Shown piece after piece: positions 1-7,664 of a DNA stretch of 64,000 nucleotides. The notes below the pieces were generated by a model. That model was not told where the DNA came from. It did not search any database and worked only from the letters and a program-made list of their open reading frames with translations. The position numbers and the translations under genes were made by a program. Where the stretch lies: contig DAOTVP010000015.1 of assembly GCA_034436155.1 (NCBI GenBank), positions 62,001 to 126,000 on the forward strand, given 5' to 3'. The stretch is from GCA-2794515 sp034436155 (GTDB lineage: Bacteria; Chloroflexota; Anaerolineae; Aggregatilineales; Phototrophicaceae). Numbering within the stretch: position 1 is the first letter of the stretch; every line of letters begins with the position of its first letter.

Positions 1-303
1 ACGATTAATAGTTGGGCTTCCATGTCCCTGTTGCTGGCTATTACAAGTCGATATTTGAATTGGCATCAACCGATTTTAGATAAACTGAATGAAAATGCCT
101 TGCCATTTTATCTCTTTCACCAACCACCGATTGTGGTTATTGGCTTTTTCGTCACCCGTTGGGAAATATCAAGCGGTGTCAAGTTTGTGATTATATTTGT
201 TGTATCGTTGTTAATAACAATCACTTTATATCAGACTTTGATAAAATTATTCCCTTTTACACGGATTTTGATGGGGATGCGTCCTGTGAAGAGTAACAGA
301 TGA
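1..303 (+). CDS. Acyltransferase-3 family membrane protein, C-terminal fragment
   Basis: The reading frame is open from the first base of the window, so only the C-terminal 100 residues are present. Two hydrophobic segments are visible, around the stretch containing LFHQPPIVVIGFF and the later IIFVVSLLITITLY. A histidine-proline pair next to a membrane segment near the C-terminus is typical of acyltransferase-3 (OafA/MdoC-like) integral membrane enzymes, which O-acylate sugars or glucans from the cytoplasmic side. The catalytic N-terminal histidine would lie upstream of the window, so substrate cannot be inferred. The next gene is convergent (minus strand) and no clear terminator separates them. 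Confidence 0.6.
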   Translation, partial: TINSWASMSLLLAITSRYLNWHQPILDKLNENALPFYLFHQPPIVVIGFFVTRWEISSGVKFVIIFVVSLLITITLYQTLIKLFPFTRILMGMRPVKSNR

Positions 304-332
304 GCATGATGCCCATCTGTTAGCAATATTTT

Positions 333-1796
333 TTATTCCACTACATCAATCTGCAAGCTATATTCCCCGTTTACATCTTCAAACGAGTAGAAAATGCTAT
401 TGCGGACACGAATCAGATACACACTGTCATAGTACAACGTGACTTCGTAGACCAATTTGCCAGGGGCGGCACTGTTGGCATTGAAGATATTGGTATCGGG
501 CGATTCAAACGCATCACCGACCAAATCGAAAGCGGGAGCATACCCACCGTTCAGACTCGTCAAGGTGATGCGAATGGTTTGATTAGCCGTTGCTTGATAG
601 CGATAGACTTGCTCATATTGTTGCGGATTATCGAATACACCGGTTACAGGCACACCCACCTGAAGCATGGGGGTTTGGGTGGTATTCAACGATAAGGTGA
701 AATCGCTTGTCGTGCCGTTCACCTCTTCTGGACTGCCAAATGAGGCACGCACCACACCAATAAAATATGTCCCCTCGTTCATCGTGCGGAGTGGGTCTAT
801 CACAAAGCTACCCGAATTTGCGCTCGCTTCATAATTGATGGTACTTGTACCAGTGATGCTAAAGCCAATCGAATCATACACTGTGATGCTGATCGGATTG
901 CTATCGCTGGGTTGTTCACCAGTCAAACTGAGCAAATCGCGCATGGTAGCGTTGAATCGATAATATTGGGTTGGGATGTTATCGTTTAATGTGCCAGATA
1001 CGGATGAACCAATTTCCAATGGTGCAACTGGAATTTCTTCAATGACCAAATTGGCTAAAATCGTCTGACCTTCGGGCAAAATGGGTATATCCCCACGCTC
1101 TGAGTACAGATTCACGCTGATTTGATACGCCCCATCGGCGACATTGGCGATGATGGGGTCTAAGACGTAACGACTACTTCCTGGAGGGGCGTAGTACGAA
1201 TAGAAACTATTGCCGATGGGCCCGCGCACTTCCATGTTGATATTCCATGTGCCTTCTGGCGCACTATCGATATTCACAACGGCGCGTGCAACCTGTGATG
1301 GCACACTATTGCCCAATAGGGTGAAAAATGCGACTGGATTGTTATTGCTCAGTTCAAAATTGACAGGTTGAGTAGGCGCAACCACGACAAGTTGTGTTTG
1401 TTCGATGACCAATTCGTATGTGCCTGTTGTGCCTGCAAATGACGAATCGCAACAACTGCTGGCGATGATGGTATATGTGCCTGTGCTAGGCAAGACAACG
1501 GGACCGATAAGCGCGTTTCTCATGCCACCACTATCATCATCAGAATAAAAATCTGCCCCATTAGGATCGAGTAGGCGCAAATAGCTATCGAGTGTCATGT
1601 CACCAGTGGCGCTCATACGGATGGTGATGGTATCACCCGCTACACCATTAAACAAATATGACACGTTGGGCGTGCTTTCTGAAATTTGACCCGTGACAAC
1701 CTCTCCATACCCAATTGTCTCTTGCCCGAATACGGCGAAGGGTAGGGCGAATAATGTGATGACAACAATCATCAGGGTGATACGTTTGGTTATCAT
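333..1796 (-). CDS. Secreted protein with PPC-type (pre-peptidase C-terminal) beta-sandwich domains
   Basis: 487 residues. The start at 1796 is chosen because an AAAGGAG ribosome site (complement of about 1807-1813) lies just upstream and the protein then opens with a classic signal peptide (MITKR, hydrophobic core, cleavage near VFGQ). A longer frame from 1892 would put 32 unlikely residues before the signal. Several repeats resemble PPC domains: patterns like SYLFNGVAGDTITIRMSA, DSYLRLLDPNG, YRFNATMRDLLSLT and YEQVYRYQATANQTIRI recur about every 110-130 residues, each followed by an acidic segment and a closing beta strand (YELVIEQ, FTLSLN, YSLQIDV). No peptidase domain is attached. It is probably an exported or surface-associated adhesive or scaffold protein. 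Ligand unknown. Confidence 0.7.
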   Translation of the reverse strand: MITKRITLMIVVITLFALPFAVFGQETIGYGEVVTGQISESTPNVSYLFNGVAGDTITIRMSATGDMTLDSYLRLLDPNGADFYSDDDSGGMRNALIGPVVLPSTGTYTIIASSCCDSSFAGTTGTYELVIEQTQLVVVAPTQPVNFELSNNNPVAFFTLLGNSVPSQVARAVVNIDSAPEGTWNINMEVRGPIGNSFYSYYAPPGSSRYVLDPIIANVADGAYQISVNLYSERGDIPILPEGQTILANLVIEEIPVAPLEIGSSVSGTLNDNIPTQYYRFNATMRDLLSLTGEQPSDSNPISITVYDSIGFSITGTSTINYEASANSGSFVIDPLRTMNEGTYFIGVVRASFGSPEEVNGTTSDFTLSLNTTQTPMLQVGVPVTGVFDNPQQYEQVYRYQATANQTIRITLTSLNGGYAPAFDLVGDAFESPDTNIFNANSAAPGKLVYEVTLYYDSVYLIRVRNSIFYSFEDVNGEYSLQIDVVE

Positions 1797-1881
1797 ATTA
1801 AAGATGCTCCTTTTATTTGGAATGCCATGAAATAGCCATGCTATCTTAATCGTACCACACATTTCGCCTTCAAATACTACA

Positions 1882-1910
1882 TTGACCACCACCGATTGCT
1901 ATGCTATACT
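1882..1910 (+). promoter_or_regulatory. Sigma-70-type promoter for the tRNA-Ser pair
   Basis: TTGACC at 1882-1887, a 17-base spacer and TATACT at 1905-1910, with an extended -10 (TGC directly before TATACT). Expected transcription start is near 1917, about 17 bases before the first tRNA. This is one of the best matches to consensus in the window, fitting a stable-RNA promoter. Confidence 0.75.
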
Positions 1911-1933
1911 CATACTTACGGTCACTGAATATT

Positions 1934-2021
1934 GGAAAGATGGCCGAGCGGTTTAAGGCGTTGGTCTTGAAAACCAAAGTAGCATTCCGTGCTACCGTGG
2001 GTTCGAATCCCACTCTTTCCG
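1934..2021 (+). tRNA. tRNA-Ser (anticodon UGA)
   Basis: An 88-base class II tRNA. Acceptor arms GGAAAGA and TCTTTCC pair fully, with G as discriminator. The anticodon stem TTGGT/ACCAA encloses the loop CTTGAAA, giving anticodon TGA at 1968-1970. A long variable arm (GTAGCATTCCGTGCTAC region) and the T arm with GGTTCGAATCC are present. The 3' CCA is not encoded: the discriminator is followed by CAGATT, so a CCA-adding enzyme is needed. Confidence 0.96.
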
Positions 2022-2040
2022 CAGATTAACAACCGTATAT

Positions 2041-2130
2041 GGGGAGGTGCCAGAGTGGACGATTGGGGCTGCCTGCTAAGCAGTTGTACCGCTAATAGTG
2101 GTACCGCAGGTTCGAATCCTGTCCTCCCCG
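2041..2130 (+). tRNA. tRNA-Ser (anticodon GCU)
   Basis: A 90-base class II tRNA, 19 bases after the first one and very probably co-transcribed with it. Acceptor arms GGGGAGG and CCTCCCC pair fully, discriminator G. The anticodon stem GCTGC/GCAGT encloses CTGCTAA, giving anticodon GCT at 2075-2077. A long variable arm (TTGTACCGCTAATAGTGGTACC) and the T arm GGTTCGAATCC are present. CCA is not encoded; CACAAT follows. Confidence 0.96.
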
Positions 2131-2144
2131 CACAATTTTCAAAA

Positions 2145-2175
2145 AATCGGCAGTGTCACTCCTGCCGATTTTTTT
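2145..2175 (+). terminator. Rho-independent terminator after the tRNA-Ser pair
   Basis: A 9-base-pair stem AATCGGCAG (2145-2153) and CTGCCGATT (2162-2170) with an 8-base loop is followed by a run of T to 2175. It ends the two-tRNA transcript. Confidence 0.88.
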
Positions 2176-2239
2176 ATCCTTAATATGTTAAAATTTTATG
2201 AATTTCGCCCAAATCACTAGCGAAAATCATAAAACAGGT

Positions 2240-2391
2240 TATAATCGTATATTAGCGCAAACCTCAGTAGTCAAAACTAACAAATCCCCCTTTATGGGTG
2301 ATAGTCGTAACGCTGAGAAGACGCTACTCTGTTACACAAATATTGTAAGTCTGATATTTGGGTCTGCAAAGTACGCTCTGACGACTATCAC
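2240..2391 (+). other. Non-coding gap with candidate structured RNA upstream of potB
   Basis: The 330 bases between the tRNA terminator and the short leader frame hold no convincing gene. The frame from 2198 lacks a ribosome site and any recognisable sequence. A TATAAT hexamer sits at 2240-2245, without a good -35. A perfect 11-base inverted repeat, GTGATAGTCGT at 2298-2308 and ACGACTATCAC at 2381-2391, encloses 72 bases. Inside is a smaller inverted repeat AAATAT/ATATTT (2338-2343, 2354-2359) and a CTGAGA string. The layout suits a closed RNA domain of about 94 bases, either a riboswitch-like leader of the polyamine transporter or a small RNA. I do not recognise a known class. Confidence 0.4.
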
Positions 2392-2507
2392 GCAGGTTGA
2401 ATCCCAAACAATGCAAGTTATCAAATCCTTTGCCCGCGTCTGAGTGGATGTATTTGGGGCATTCTTGATTTTTCCGACTCTGGTTATGTTGAGAGGAGAA
2501 CGTTTTT

Positions 2508-2564
2508 ATGGACTGGCAACTGTATATTAATTTAGAAGGTGATATCCCATGGCGATGTGGCTGA
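2508..2564 (+). CDS. Possible 18-residue leader peptide overlapping potB
   Basis: An ATG at 2508 follows a strong GAGAGGAG ribosome site (2491-2498) at good spacing. It encodes 18 residues beginning MDWQLYINLEG and ends with TGA at 2562-2564, sixteen bases inside potB in another frame. The potB start at 2549 has its own weaker AGAAGGT site (2534-2540) inside this frame. The arrangement suggests translational coupling or leader-peptide control of the transporter. Being so short, it could also be chance, with the strong ribosome site as the only real support. Confidence 0.35.
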   Translation: MDWQLYINLEGDIPWRCG

Positions 2565-3421
2565 CGGCGCGTACACGCAAATATAGCGGGGTACTGCTCG
2601 CCTTGCCGAGTGTACTGTGGCTTGTCTTATTCTTCCTCTTGCCCCTCGTCATCGTGTTTGTGTTCAGTTTTATGACTCGTGACACAGGCGTGACGGGTGT
2701 CAGCTTACCATTCACATTGTCATCTTATGAACGCGCTTTCGATGTCTTTGATGTGATATTGATTCGCTCAGTCCGAATCGCGCTCTATACCACGCTCATC
2801 TGCCTCGTCGTGGGTTATCCGATTGCCTTTTATATTCGCACACGCAAAACCGTCTTGGGGCGCAATATCGCCTTATTCCTCATCATTCTGCCATTTTGGA
2901 CGAATTTCTTGGTACGCACCTATGCGTGGCAAGTGTTGCTCAGTGAAAACGGCACGATTAACGGATTTTTGCGCGGCATCGGTCTATTGGCACAAGGCGA
3001 ATCGTTGCAAATGCTCCAAACAGAAGGGGCAGTGTTGCTCGGTTTGGTGTATGGCTATTTGCCGTTCATGGTGTTGCCGATTTACGCCTCGTTACGGCGC
3101 TTCGATTTTCGCTTGGTCGAAGCCGCTAACGATTTGGGCGCACGCGATTTACAAGTTTTTTGGCGTGTGATTGTCCCTATGACGTTGCCCGGTATCATCG
3201 CGGGATCAATTTTAGTGTTCATCCCCGCGATTGGGTCTTTTGTCACCCCCGATATGCTTGGTGGCACAAAAACCTTGATGATCGGCACACTCATTGGCGA
3301 TAAATTTGAGCGCGATAGACCACTTGGTGCGGCGCTTTCGATGATTATGATGGCAATGGTTTTGGTGGCACTCGTTATTTATGCGTGGAGCATGAGGAAG
3401 GAATCGCGTAACAATGGCTAA
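2549..3421 (+). CDS. potB: Spermidine/putrescine ABC transporter permease PotB
   Basis: 290 residues with six predicted membrane segments. It is an inner-membrane permease of a polyamine importer of the PotABCD type. The cytoplasmic EAA loop that docks the ATPase is clear: EAANDLGARDLQVFWRVIVP, followed by MTLPGI. The N-terminal LALPSVLWLVLFFLLPL and the WTNFLVRTYAWQVLL segment are typical of PotB/PotH. It overlaps potC by 8 bases, so the two are translated together. The ATPase PotA is not in the window and must be encoded elsewhere, or the permeases share another ATPase. The start at 2549 has an AAGG site; a second ATG two codons later is equally possible. Confidence 0.93.
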   Translation: MAMWLTARTRKYSGVLLALPSVLWLVLFFLLPLVIVFVFSFMTRDTGVTGVSLPFTLSSYERAFDVFDVILIRSVRIALYTTLICLVVGYPIAFYIRTRKTVLGRNIALFLIILPFWTNFLVRTYAWQVLLSENGTINGFLRGIGLLAQGESLQMLQTEGAVLLGLVYGYLPFMVLPIYASLRRFDFRLVEAANDLGARDLQVFWRVIVPMTLPGIIAGSILVFIPAIGSFVTPDMLGGTKTLMIGTLIGDKFERDRPLGAALSMIMMAMVLVALVIYAWSMRKESRNNG

Positions 3422-4340
3422 TACAATCCTCTCACAACCTAAATTCGGACAATTTCTTCCCGTTGATGACCGCATCAAACGCGGGCGCGTTCTACAAACC
3501 ATCGGACGATTTTCTGGTGGGGTGGTCATCCCGTTTGCATCTTACTTTTTCTTGTGGGCACCTATCCTCGTGCTGGTGTTATTTTCGTTCAACGCCTCGC
3601 GCACGGTGGATATATGGCGTGGCTTCACCTTCGATTGGTATCTGAATGTGTTCAATTCGATGAGCGCAGGATCTGCGCGGAGCAGTGCCACCCTCATGGA
3701 AGCCTTGCGGAATAGCCTTTTCATCGGCGTGATTTCGACTCTCATCGCCACCGTTTTGGGGACGATGTTGGCGCTCAGCATGGCGCGGAGCAGATTCCCT
3801 GGCAAAAAAATCGTAGATGGCTTTTTACTGTTACCTGTGGTCATCCCAGAAATCACACAAGGTATTTCGTTGGCGCTCTTCTTCAAAATTGTGTTCGATT
3901 ATATCCAAAGTACCACAGGTGATAGATGGTTGCCCGGTTTTGGCACGATTATCATCGGGCATGTGGCGTTCAATATTTCGTATGTGGCGATTGTGGTGCG
4001 TGCCAGCATACAAGGTCTGAGCAAAAGCTACGAGGAAGCCTCTTATGATTTAGGCGCAAATTATTGGCGCACCTTTTGGCGCGTCACATTTCCGCTCATC
4101 TTGCCCGGTATCATCGGCGGGGCGTTGCTCGCCTTTACTTTGTCTTTAGATGATTACCTCATCACTTTTTATAATAAAGGTGTTGGCTCTAGCACCTTGC
4201 CCATTTATGTATATGGGATGCTCAAGACATCGGTCTCGCCCGAAGTCAACGCGCTATCGACCATTTTACTCGTCGTCTCGACCGTTTTGGTGGGAGCATC
4301 GTTATGGTTGCAAGGGCGTAATGGCGCACGCGCCGATTAG
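3414..4340 (+). CDS. potC: Spermidine/putrescine ABC transporter permease PotC
   Basis: 308 residues, six membrane segments, partner of PotB. The EAA loop reads EASYDLGANYWRTFWRVTFP followed by LILPGI. SLDDYLITFYN is also characteristic of PotC/PotI. The N-terminus carries about 40 extra polar residues before the first membrane segment, longer than usual for PotC. The start at 3414 lies inside the end of potB (8-base overlap), supporting coupled translation. The substrate-binding protein gene follows after 141 bases that contain degenerate palindromic repeats. Confidence 0.93.
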   Translation: MANTILSQPKFGQFLPVDDRIKRGRVLQTIGRFSGGVVIPFASYFFLWAPILVLVLFSFNASRTVDIWRGFTFDWYLNVFNSMSAGSARSSATLMEALRNSLFIGVISTLIATVLGTMLALSMARSRFPGKKIVDGFLLLPVVIPEITQGISLALFFKIVFDYIQSTTGDRWLPGFGTIIIGHVAFNISYVAIVVRASIQGLSKSYEEASYDLGANYWRTFWRVTFPLILPGIIGGALLAFTLSLDDYLITFYNKGVGSSTLPIYVYGMLKTSVSPEVNALSTILLVVSTVLVGASLWLQGRNGARAD

Positions 4341-4358
4341 AATTTGCCTGTTTATATT

Positions 4359-4437
4359 GGGGGCGATATAACGAAATGTATGCTAATCGTCCCTTACCGT
4401 TACGGAAATTTTTGAGGGGCGGATTGTGTATCTGCCC
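4359..4437. repeat. Dispersed palindromic repeat, modules B and D (degenerate copies)
   Basis: Two adjoining imperfect palindromes in the potC-potD gap. The first has arms GGGGCGAT (4360-4367) and ATCGTCCC (4386-4393) and keeps the inner pattern GATATA...GCTAATC of the copy at 51883. The second has arms GGGCGGAT (4417-4424) and ATCTGCCC (4430-4437). Each pair of arms needs one G-U pair. The order B then D matches the copies at 11215-11331 and 25881-25977. The hairpins could influence relative potC/potD message levels. Confidence 0.65.
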
Positions 4438-4481
4438 TAAAAATGTATTCTATCCATAATCTAGTCATAAGGAGTTGCACA

Positions 4482-5594
4482 ATGCAAAAACGAATTTTGA
4501 TGATATTGGGATTATTGCTGGTGATGATCCTGAGCCTCACACCTGTTATGGCACAAGAAGAAACCGACACAACGCCCACTATCACCGAAATTACATGGAC
4601 TTGTCCACCCGGATTTGAGGGTCAAACGCTTGTTTTATATAACTGGTTGTATTTTATCAGCGATACCGCCATCGCCGAATTTGAGGCGCGTTGCGGTGTG
4701 ACGGTTCGCCTCGAAACATACGGGAGCAATGAAGAATTGATCGGTTCTATGCGTCAGGGCAATCCGGGCTACGATATTGCAGTCCCTGCCGATTACGGCA
4801 TCTCGATTATGGCGCGTGAAGGGTTGATCGAAAAAATTGATCTGTCGCGCATTCCCAATTACGCCAATATTGATGATTTGTATAAGGGGCTGTCCTTCGA
4901 TCCCAACGAAGAATATAGCGTTCCCTATCTATGGGGGACATTTGGCGCATTGTATAACCTCGATGTCGCAGGTGAAGAAATCACCTCATGGCAACAAATT
5001 TGGAACTTCCCCGGTCGCATCGGCTGGACAGATGACCAACGTTCAATTTTGGGCATCGCCCTAAAAGAGTTGGGGTATAATCCCAATTCGACCGATGAAG
5101 GCGAAGTGTACGAGGCGCTGGATTTATTGCTCGGATACGCCACCAATAGCAACCTCATTCACATTTCAGAAGACCCCACACCGTTATTTGTGCGTGGCGA
5201 TTTAGACCTAATTTTGACCTACAGTGGTGATGCCTTCCAACGCATTTTGGAATGTGAATGTGAGAATATGAAGTATGTGATCCCCGCCGAAGGCTCGGTG
5301 TTGGATGTCGAGGCGATGGTGTTGCTCAAAGATGCGCCTAATCCAGATCTCGCCTATCTATTCATGGATTTCATGCACGACCCGTATGTGGCGGCGCTGA
5401 ATACCAACGAAACTGCCTACGGTTCGGTGAACCGTGTGGCGATTGAAGCTGGTCTGATTGACCCCGAAATCAGCGAAACCATCATCCCAAGCCCCGAAAC
5501 CCTCGAATTGATGTGGGTGATCGAAGATATTGAAGATGGCGAATTCATCTATGCCGATGCGTGGGATGAATTCCTCATCACCATCAGCCAATAA
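4482..5594 (+). CDS. potD: Polyamine ABC transporter substrate-binding protein PotD
   Basis: 370 residues. The start at 4482 follows a perfect AAGGAG (4469-4474) and gives a signal peptide (MQKRILMILGLLLV, cleavage near VMAQ). The frame can be read back to 4443 but those residues precede the signal. The mature part matches extracytoplasmic polyamine-binding proteins: TLVLYNWLYFISDTAIAEFE, an early YDIAVPADYGI motif, VPYLWGTFGALYN in the hinge, and a C-terminal FMDFMHDP. No lipobox cysteine is seen, so it may be a soluble or N-terminally anchored binding protein. A terminator follows at 5626. Polyamine preference (spermidine or putrescine) cannot be read from the sequence. Confidence 0.92.
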   Translation: MQKRILMILGLLLVMILSLTPVMAQEETDTTPTITEITWTCPPGFEGQTLVLYNWLYFISDTAIAEFEARCGVTVRLETYGSNEELIGSMRQGNPGYDIAVPADYGISIMAREGLIEKIDLSRIPNYANIDDLYKGLSFDPNEEYSVPYLWGTFGALYNLDVAGEEITSWQQIWNFPGRIGWTDDQRSILGIALKELGYNPNSTDEGEVYEALDLLLGYATNSNLIHISEDPTPLFVRGDLDLILTYSGDAFQRILECECENMKYVIPAEGSVLDVEAMVLLKDAPNPDLAYLFMDFMHDPYVAALNTNETAYGSVNRVAIEAGLIDPEISETIIPSPETLELMWVIEDIEDGEFIYADAWDEFLITISQ

Positions 5595-5625
5595 GCAAAA
5601 GACATCATCACAAATCTGAATATTG

Positions 5626-5661
5626 ATGGGCAGGTTGAAATGAATCTGCCCATTTATTTTT
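5626..5661 (+). terminator. Rho-independent terminator of the pot operon
   Basis: Stem ATGGGCAG (5626-5633) and CTGCCCAT (5646-5653) with a 12-base loop, followed by a T-rich tail. Confidence 0.82.
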
Positions 5662-5738
5662 CGGACAATGTTATTCGCTATTAGATGCTACAATGCGCTA
5701 TAGTTTTCTGAATAAAATAGTTGTTTATGGAGCCTGTC

Positions 5739-6191
5739 ATGACTGTATCAATGCCGTATTCTATTGTAATTCAGCGCCCTGTTGAGGAGGTCTTTCATTT
5801 TGTGACCGATTTCAGAAATGATAAAGCATGGTGGAAACTGGTCTCTCATACCGAGATGGTGACACCCGGCGAGCTTGGTGTTGGCAGTGAGTTTGTTCAA
5901 TCGGCAAAGGTGTTGTTCATCACGGTTCAAGGTCATATGCGCGTTTTAGAATGGGATCCGCCCAATTGGATTCGGTATCGGAGTGAGAGCAAACAATTGT
6001 CGTATAATCTTTTATATACATTTGAAGCTGTTGAGGATGGAACACGTTTTACTCAAGATGCCCAATTAGAGATAAAAGGTATTTTGCGTGTTTTTCGCCC
6101 ATTGACAATTTGGTTTATCCGATGGGCGCAACAACGTTATTTTCCTATTCTCAAACAGGTCTTAGAGGAAAATACACTCTCAAAATCATGA
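5739..6191 (+). CDS. SRPBCC-fold protein (polyketide cyclase/dehydrase-like)
   Basis: 150 residues. It opens with the typical START/SRPBCC first strand SIVIQRPVEEVFHFVTDF, has a central KVLFITVQGHMRVLEWDPPNWIRY segment and a C-terminal long helix (IRWAQQRYFPILKQVLEE). Members bind hydrophobic ligands in a deep cavity; no catalytic residues identify a specific enzyme. The ATG at 5739 is chosen over an upstream in-frame TTG at 5721 because GGAG at 5729-5732 is correctly spaced for it. The gene stands alone between two terminators. Confidence 0.75.
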   Translation: MTVSMPYSIVIQRPVEEVFHFVTDFRNDKAWWKLVSHTEMVTPGELGVGSEFVQSAKVLFITVQGHMRVLEWDPPNWIRYRSESKQLSYNLLYTFEAVEDGTRFTQDAQLEIKGILRVFRPLTIWFIRWAQQRYFPILKQVLEENTLSKS

Positions 6192-6208
6192 TTTTATGAA
6201 TTTTTCTC

Positions 6209-6240
6209 AAACGGCACATCTTTTAGTGTGCCGTTTGTTG
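6209..6240 (+). terminator. Rho-independent terminator after the SRPBCC gene
   Basis: Stem AAACGGCACA (6209-6218) and TGTGCCGTTT (6227-6236) with an 8-base loop, followed by a T-rich tail (TGTTGTTTTG). Confidence 0.8.
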
Positions 6241-6291
6241 TTTTGTGCTAATATAGAGGCTATGATATAATCCCTAATCTTCGGAGTGATA

Positions 6292-7212
6292 ATGAATATG
6301 TCCTCAGCCAATATAGATGCAATGGTGCGCGAGGCAAAACGGGCTATCCGCGCAGGCAATAAATCTGAAGCCCAAAAATTGTTGCTCAAGGCGACTGAAC
6401 TCGACCAATCGAATGAACAAGCATGGATGTGGTTGAGCGCCGTTGTCGATACAATCGAAGATCAGATGATATGCCTCGAAAATGTTTTGCAAATCAACCC
6501 CAGTAATGCCGATGCCAAACGTGGGTTAGAGATGCTTCGTAAAAAAGCGCCACCCCCTGTCGAAAAACCACCGTCTAAATCGAACAATCCGTTTTTGATA
6601 GAGGGTGTCGACTGGGACATTGATGCCAATACAGATTTTCTGATGGATGCGCTTTCACCCACATCCTCAAAAACCACCTCATCGTCAGCGTCATCTGCTC
6701 GTGACTTATTGGATAAAGATGAGGTAGACCCCATCAATCCACCTACAGACCCGTTTGTATCGGTATTTGAATCCAAAGATGTTTTCGAGACGACTTATGA
6801 TGATGAGCCAATCTCGTCATCTTACGATACCACAGCTTATATAACCGAGTCAGAGACGATGGACGATCTCTCATCGTTAGATGATGCGATTTTTGGTGAG
6901 GATACACAAGATAAGGGAGATAAATTTTTATCTACCGATACCTCTTTTTTTGAAGATAAATCACCTGCACCGATACCTAAACCTGCACAAAAAGGGGTAT
7001 CTCAAAAACAAAAAGCGCCCGCCCAACCCGAATTGGCGATGTCTGGAATCGATGATGATGCCGATCCATCGGTTTATTTTGAGATGATTCCCACCGAGAT
7101 AAAACCCACTCGTATCCCTGGTATTGATGAGTCGTATCCGCCCATGCTCATTCCGAGTATTATCGGCTTGGTGTTGCTGAATATTGGCGCGTTGGTGTTG
7201 CTCTTTCTATGA
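6292..7212 (+). CDS. Tail-anchored TPR-like protein with acidic disordered middle
   Basis: 306 residues. Residues 1-85 form two TPR-like helical hairpins (AREAKRAIRAGNKSEAQKLL-type, then ATELDQSNEQAWMWLSAVVD and LENVLQINPSNADAKRGLEML). Residues 90-265 are rich in Asp, Ser, Thr and Pro and likely disordered. The last 22 residues (LIPSIIGLVLLNIGALVLLFL) are a single membrane segment right at the C-terminus, so the TPR part should face the cytoplasm. TPR domains of this style often occur in Chloroflexota. Function unknown; a scaffold or adaptor at the membrane is an inference. The ATG at 6292 follows GGAG by five bases; a second ATG at 6298 is also possible. Confidence 0.65.
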   Translation: MNMSSANIDAMVREAKRAIRAGNKSEAQKLLLKATELDQSNEQAWMWLSAVVDTIEDQMICLENVLQINPSNADAKRGLEMLRKKAPPPVEKPPSKSNNPFLIEGVDWDIDANTDFLMDALSPTSSKTTSSSASSARDLLDKDEVDPINPPTDPFVSVFESKDVFETTYDDEPISSSYDTTAYITESETMDDLSSLDDAIFGEDTQDKGDKFLSTDTSFFEDKSPAPIPKPAQKGVSQKQKAPAQPELAMSGIDDDADPSVYFEMIPTEIKPTRIPGIDESYPPMLIPSIIGLVLLNIGALVLLFL

Positions 7213-7220
7213 ATTGAGCA

Positions 7221-7256
7221 TAGACGATAATGGGCGATTCTGATATGATACATATC
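7221..7256 (+). promoter_or_regulatory. Putative promoter of rpsT with a palindrome over the -10
   Basis: TAGACG (7221-7226), 17 bases, TATGAT (7244-7249). The -10 lies within a perfect palindrome GATATG-ATA-CATATC at 7242-7256. The -35 matches consensus at four of six bases. Confidence 0.45.
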
Positions 7257-7298
7257 TATTTTGAGCCAAAAGTCTTGATAAAAAGGTGAATGAAACGC

Positions 7299-7577
7299 AT
7301 GGCAAATCATAAATCTGCCTTAAAACGAATTCGCCAAGCGGAAAAACGTCGGCTTCATAATCGTGTGTTTCGCAACCGCGCCCGTACTTATGTCAAAAAA
7401 GCGCGTGCGTTGATTGCCAGCAAAGATTTGGCACAGGCAAAAGAAGCAACCCGTTTGGCGGTCAAAGACCTCGACATGGCGGCAAGCCGTGGCACCATCC
7501 ACCCACGTAACGCCGCCCGTCGCAAGAGCCGTCTCATGAAACAACTTGCGGCGCTCGAAAAAGGTTCTGCATCTTAA
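7299..7577 (+). CDS. rpsT: 30S ribosomal protein bS20
   Basis: 92 residues, the normal length for bS20. It starts MANHKSALKRIRQAEKRR, which is diagnostic, and ends with the conserved helical RKSRLMKQLAAL region. It binds 16S rRNA early in small-subunit assembly. The start at 7299 is preferred to the in-frame ATG at 7290, because family members begin MAN and the ribosome site AAAGGTGA (7282-7289) would directly abut 7290. It is monocistronic with its own promoter and terminator. Confidence 0.97.
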   Translation: MANHKSALKRIRQAEKRRLHNRVFRNRARTYVKKARALIASKDLAQAKEATRLAVKDLDMAASRGTIHPRNAARRKSRLMKQLAALEKGSAS

Positions 7578-7608
7578 TTATCTCCACTTGGTGGGGAAGA
7601 GTACACGG

Positions 7609-7633
7609 CAAGGGGCGTTCACGCCCCTTGTTT
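7609..7633 (+). terminator. Rho-independent terminator of rpsT
   Basis: Stem CAAGGGGCG (7609-7617) and CGCCCCTTG (7622-7630) with the tetraloop TTCA, followed by a short T run. The next gene begins almost at once, so read-through is possible. Confidence 0.75.
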
Positions 7634-7664
7634 CATCATGAGTTCAAGAAAGTACAACCATCTG

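Noticed and set aside
1989..2183. Reading frame across the tRNA-Ser genes
   Set aside because: It lies over two clear tRNA genes and the terminator.
2309..2391. Possible TPP riboswitch, from a CTGAGA string
   Set aside because: The second TPP-binding half (CTGG..AATGCCAGCG-like) is absent.
2198..2443. 81-residue reading frame between the tRNA terminator and potB
   Set aside because: No ribosome site, no recognisable sequence, and it covers the 11-base inverted repeat; more likely non-coding.
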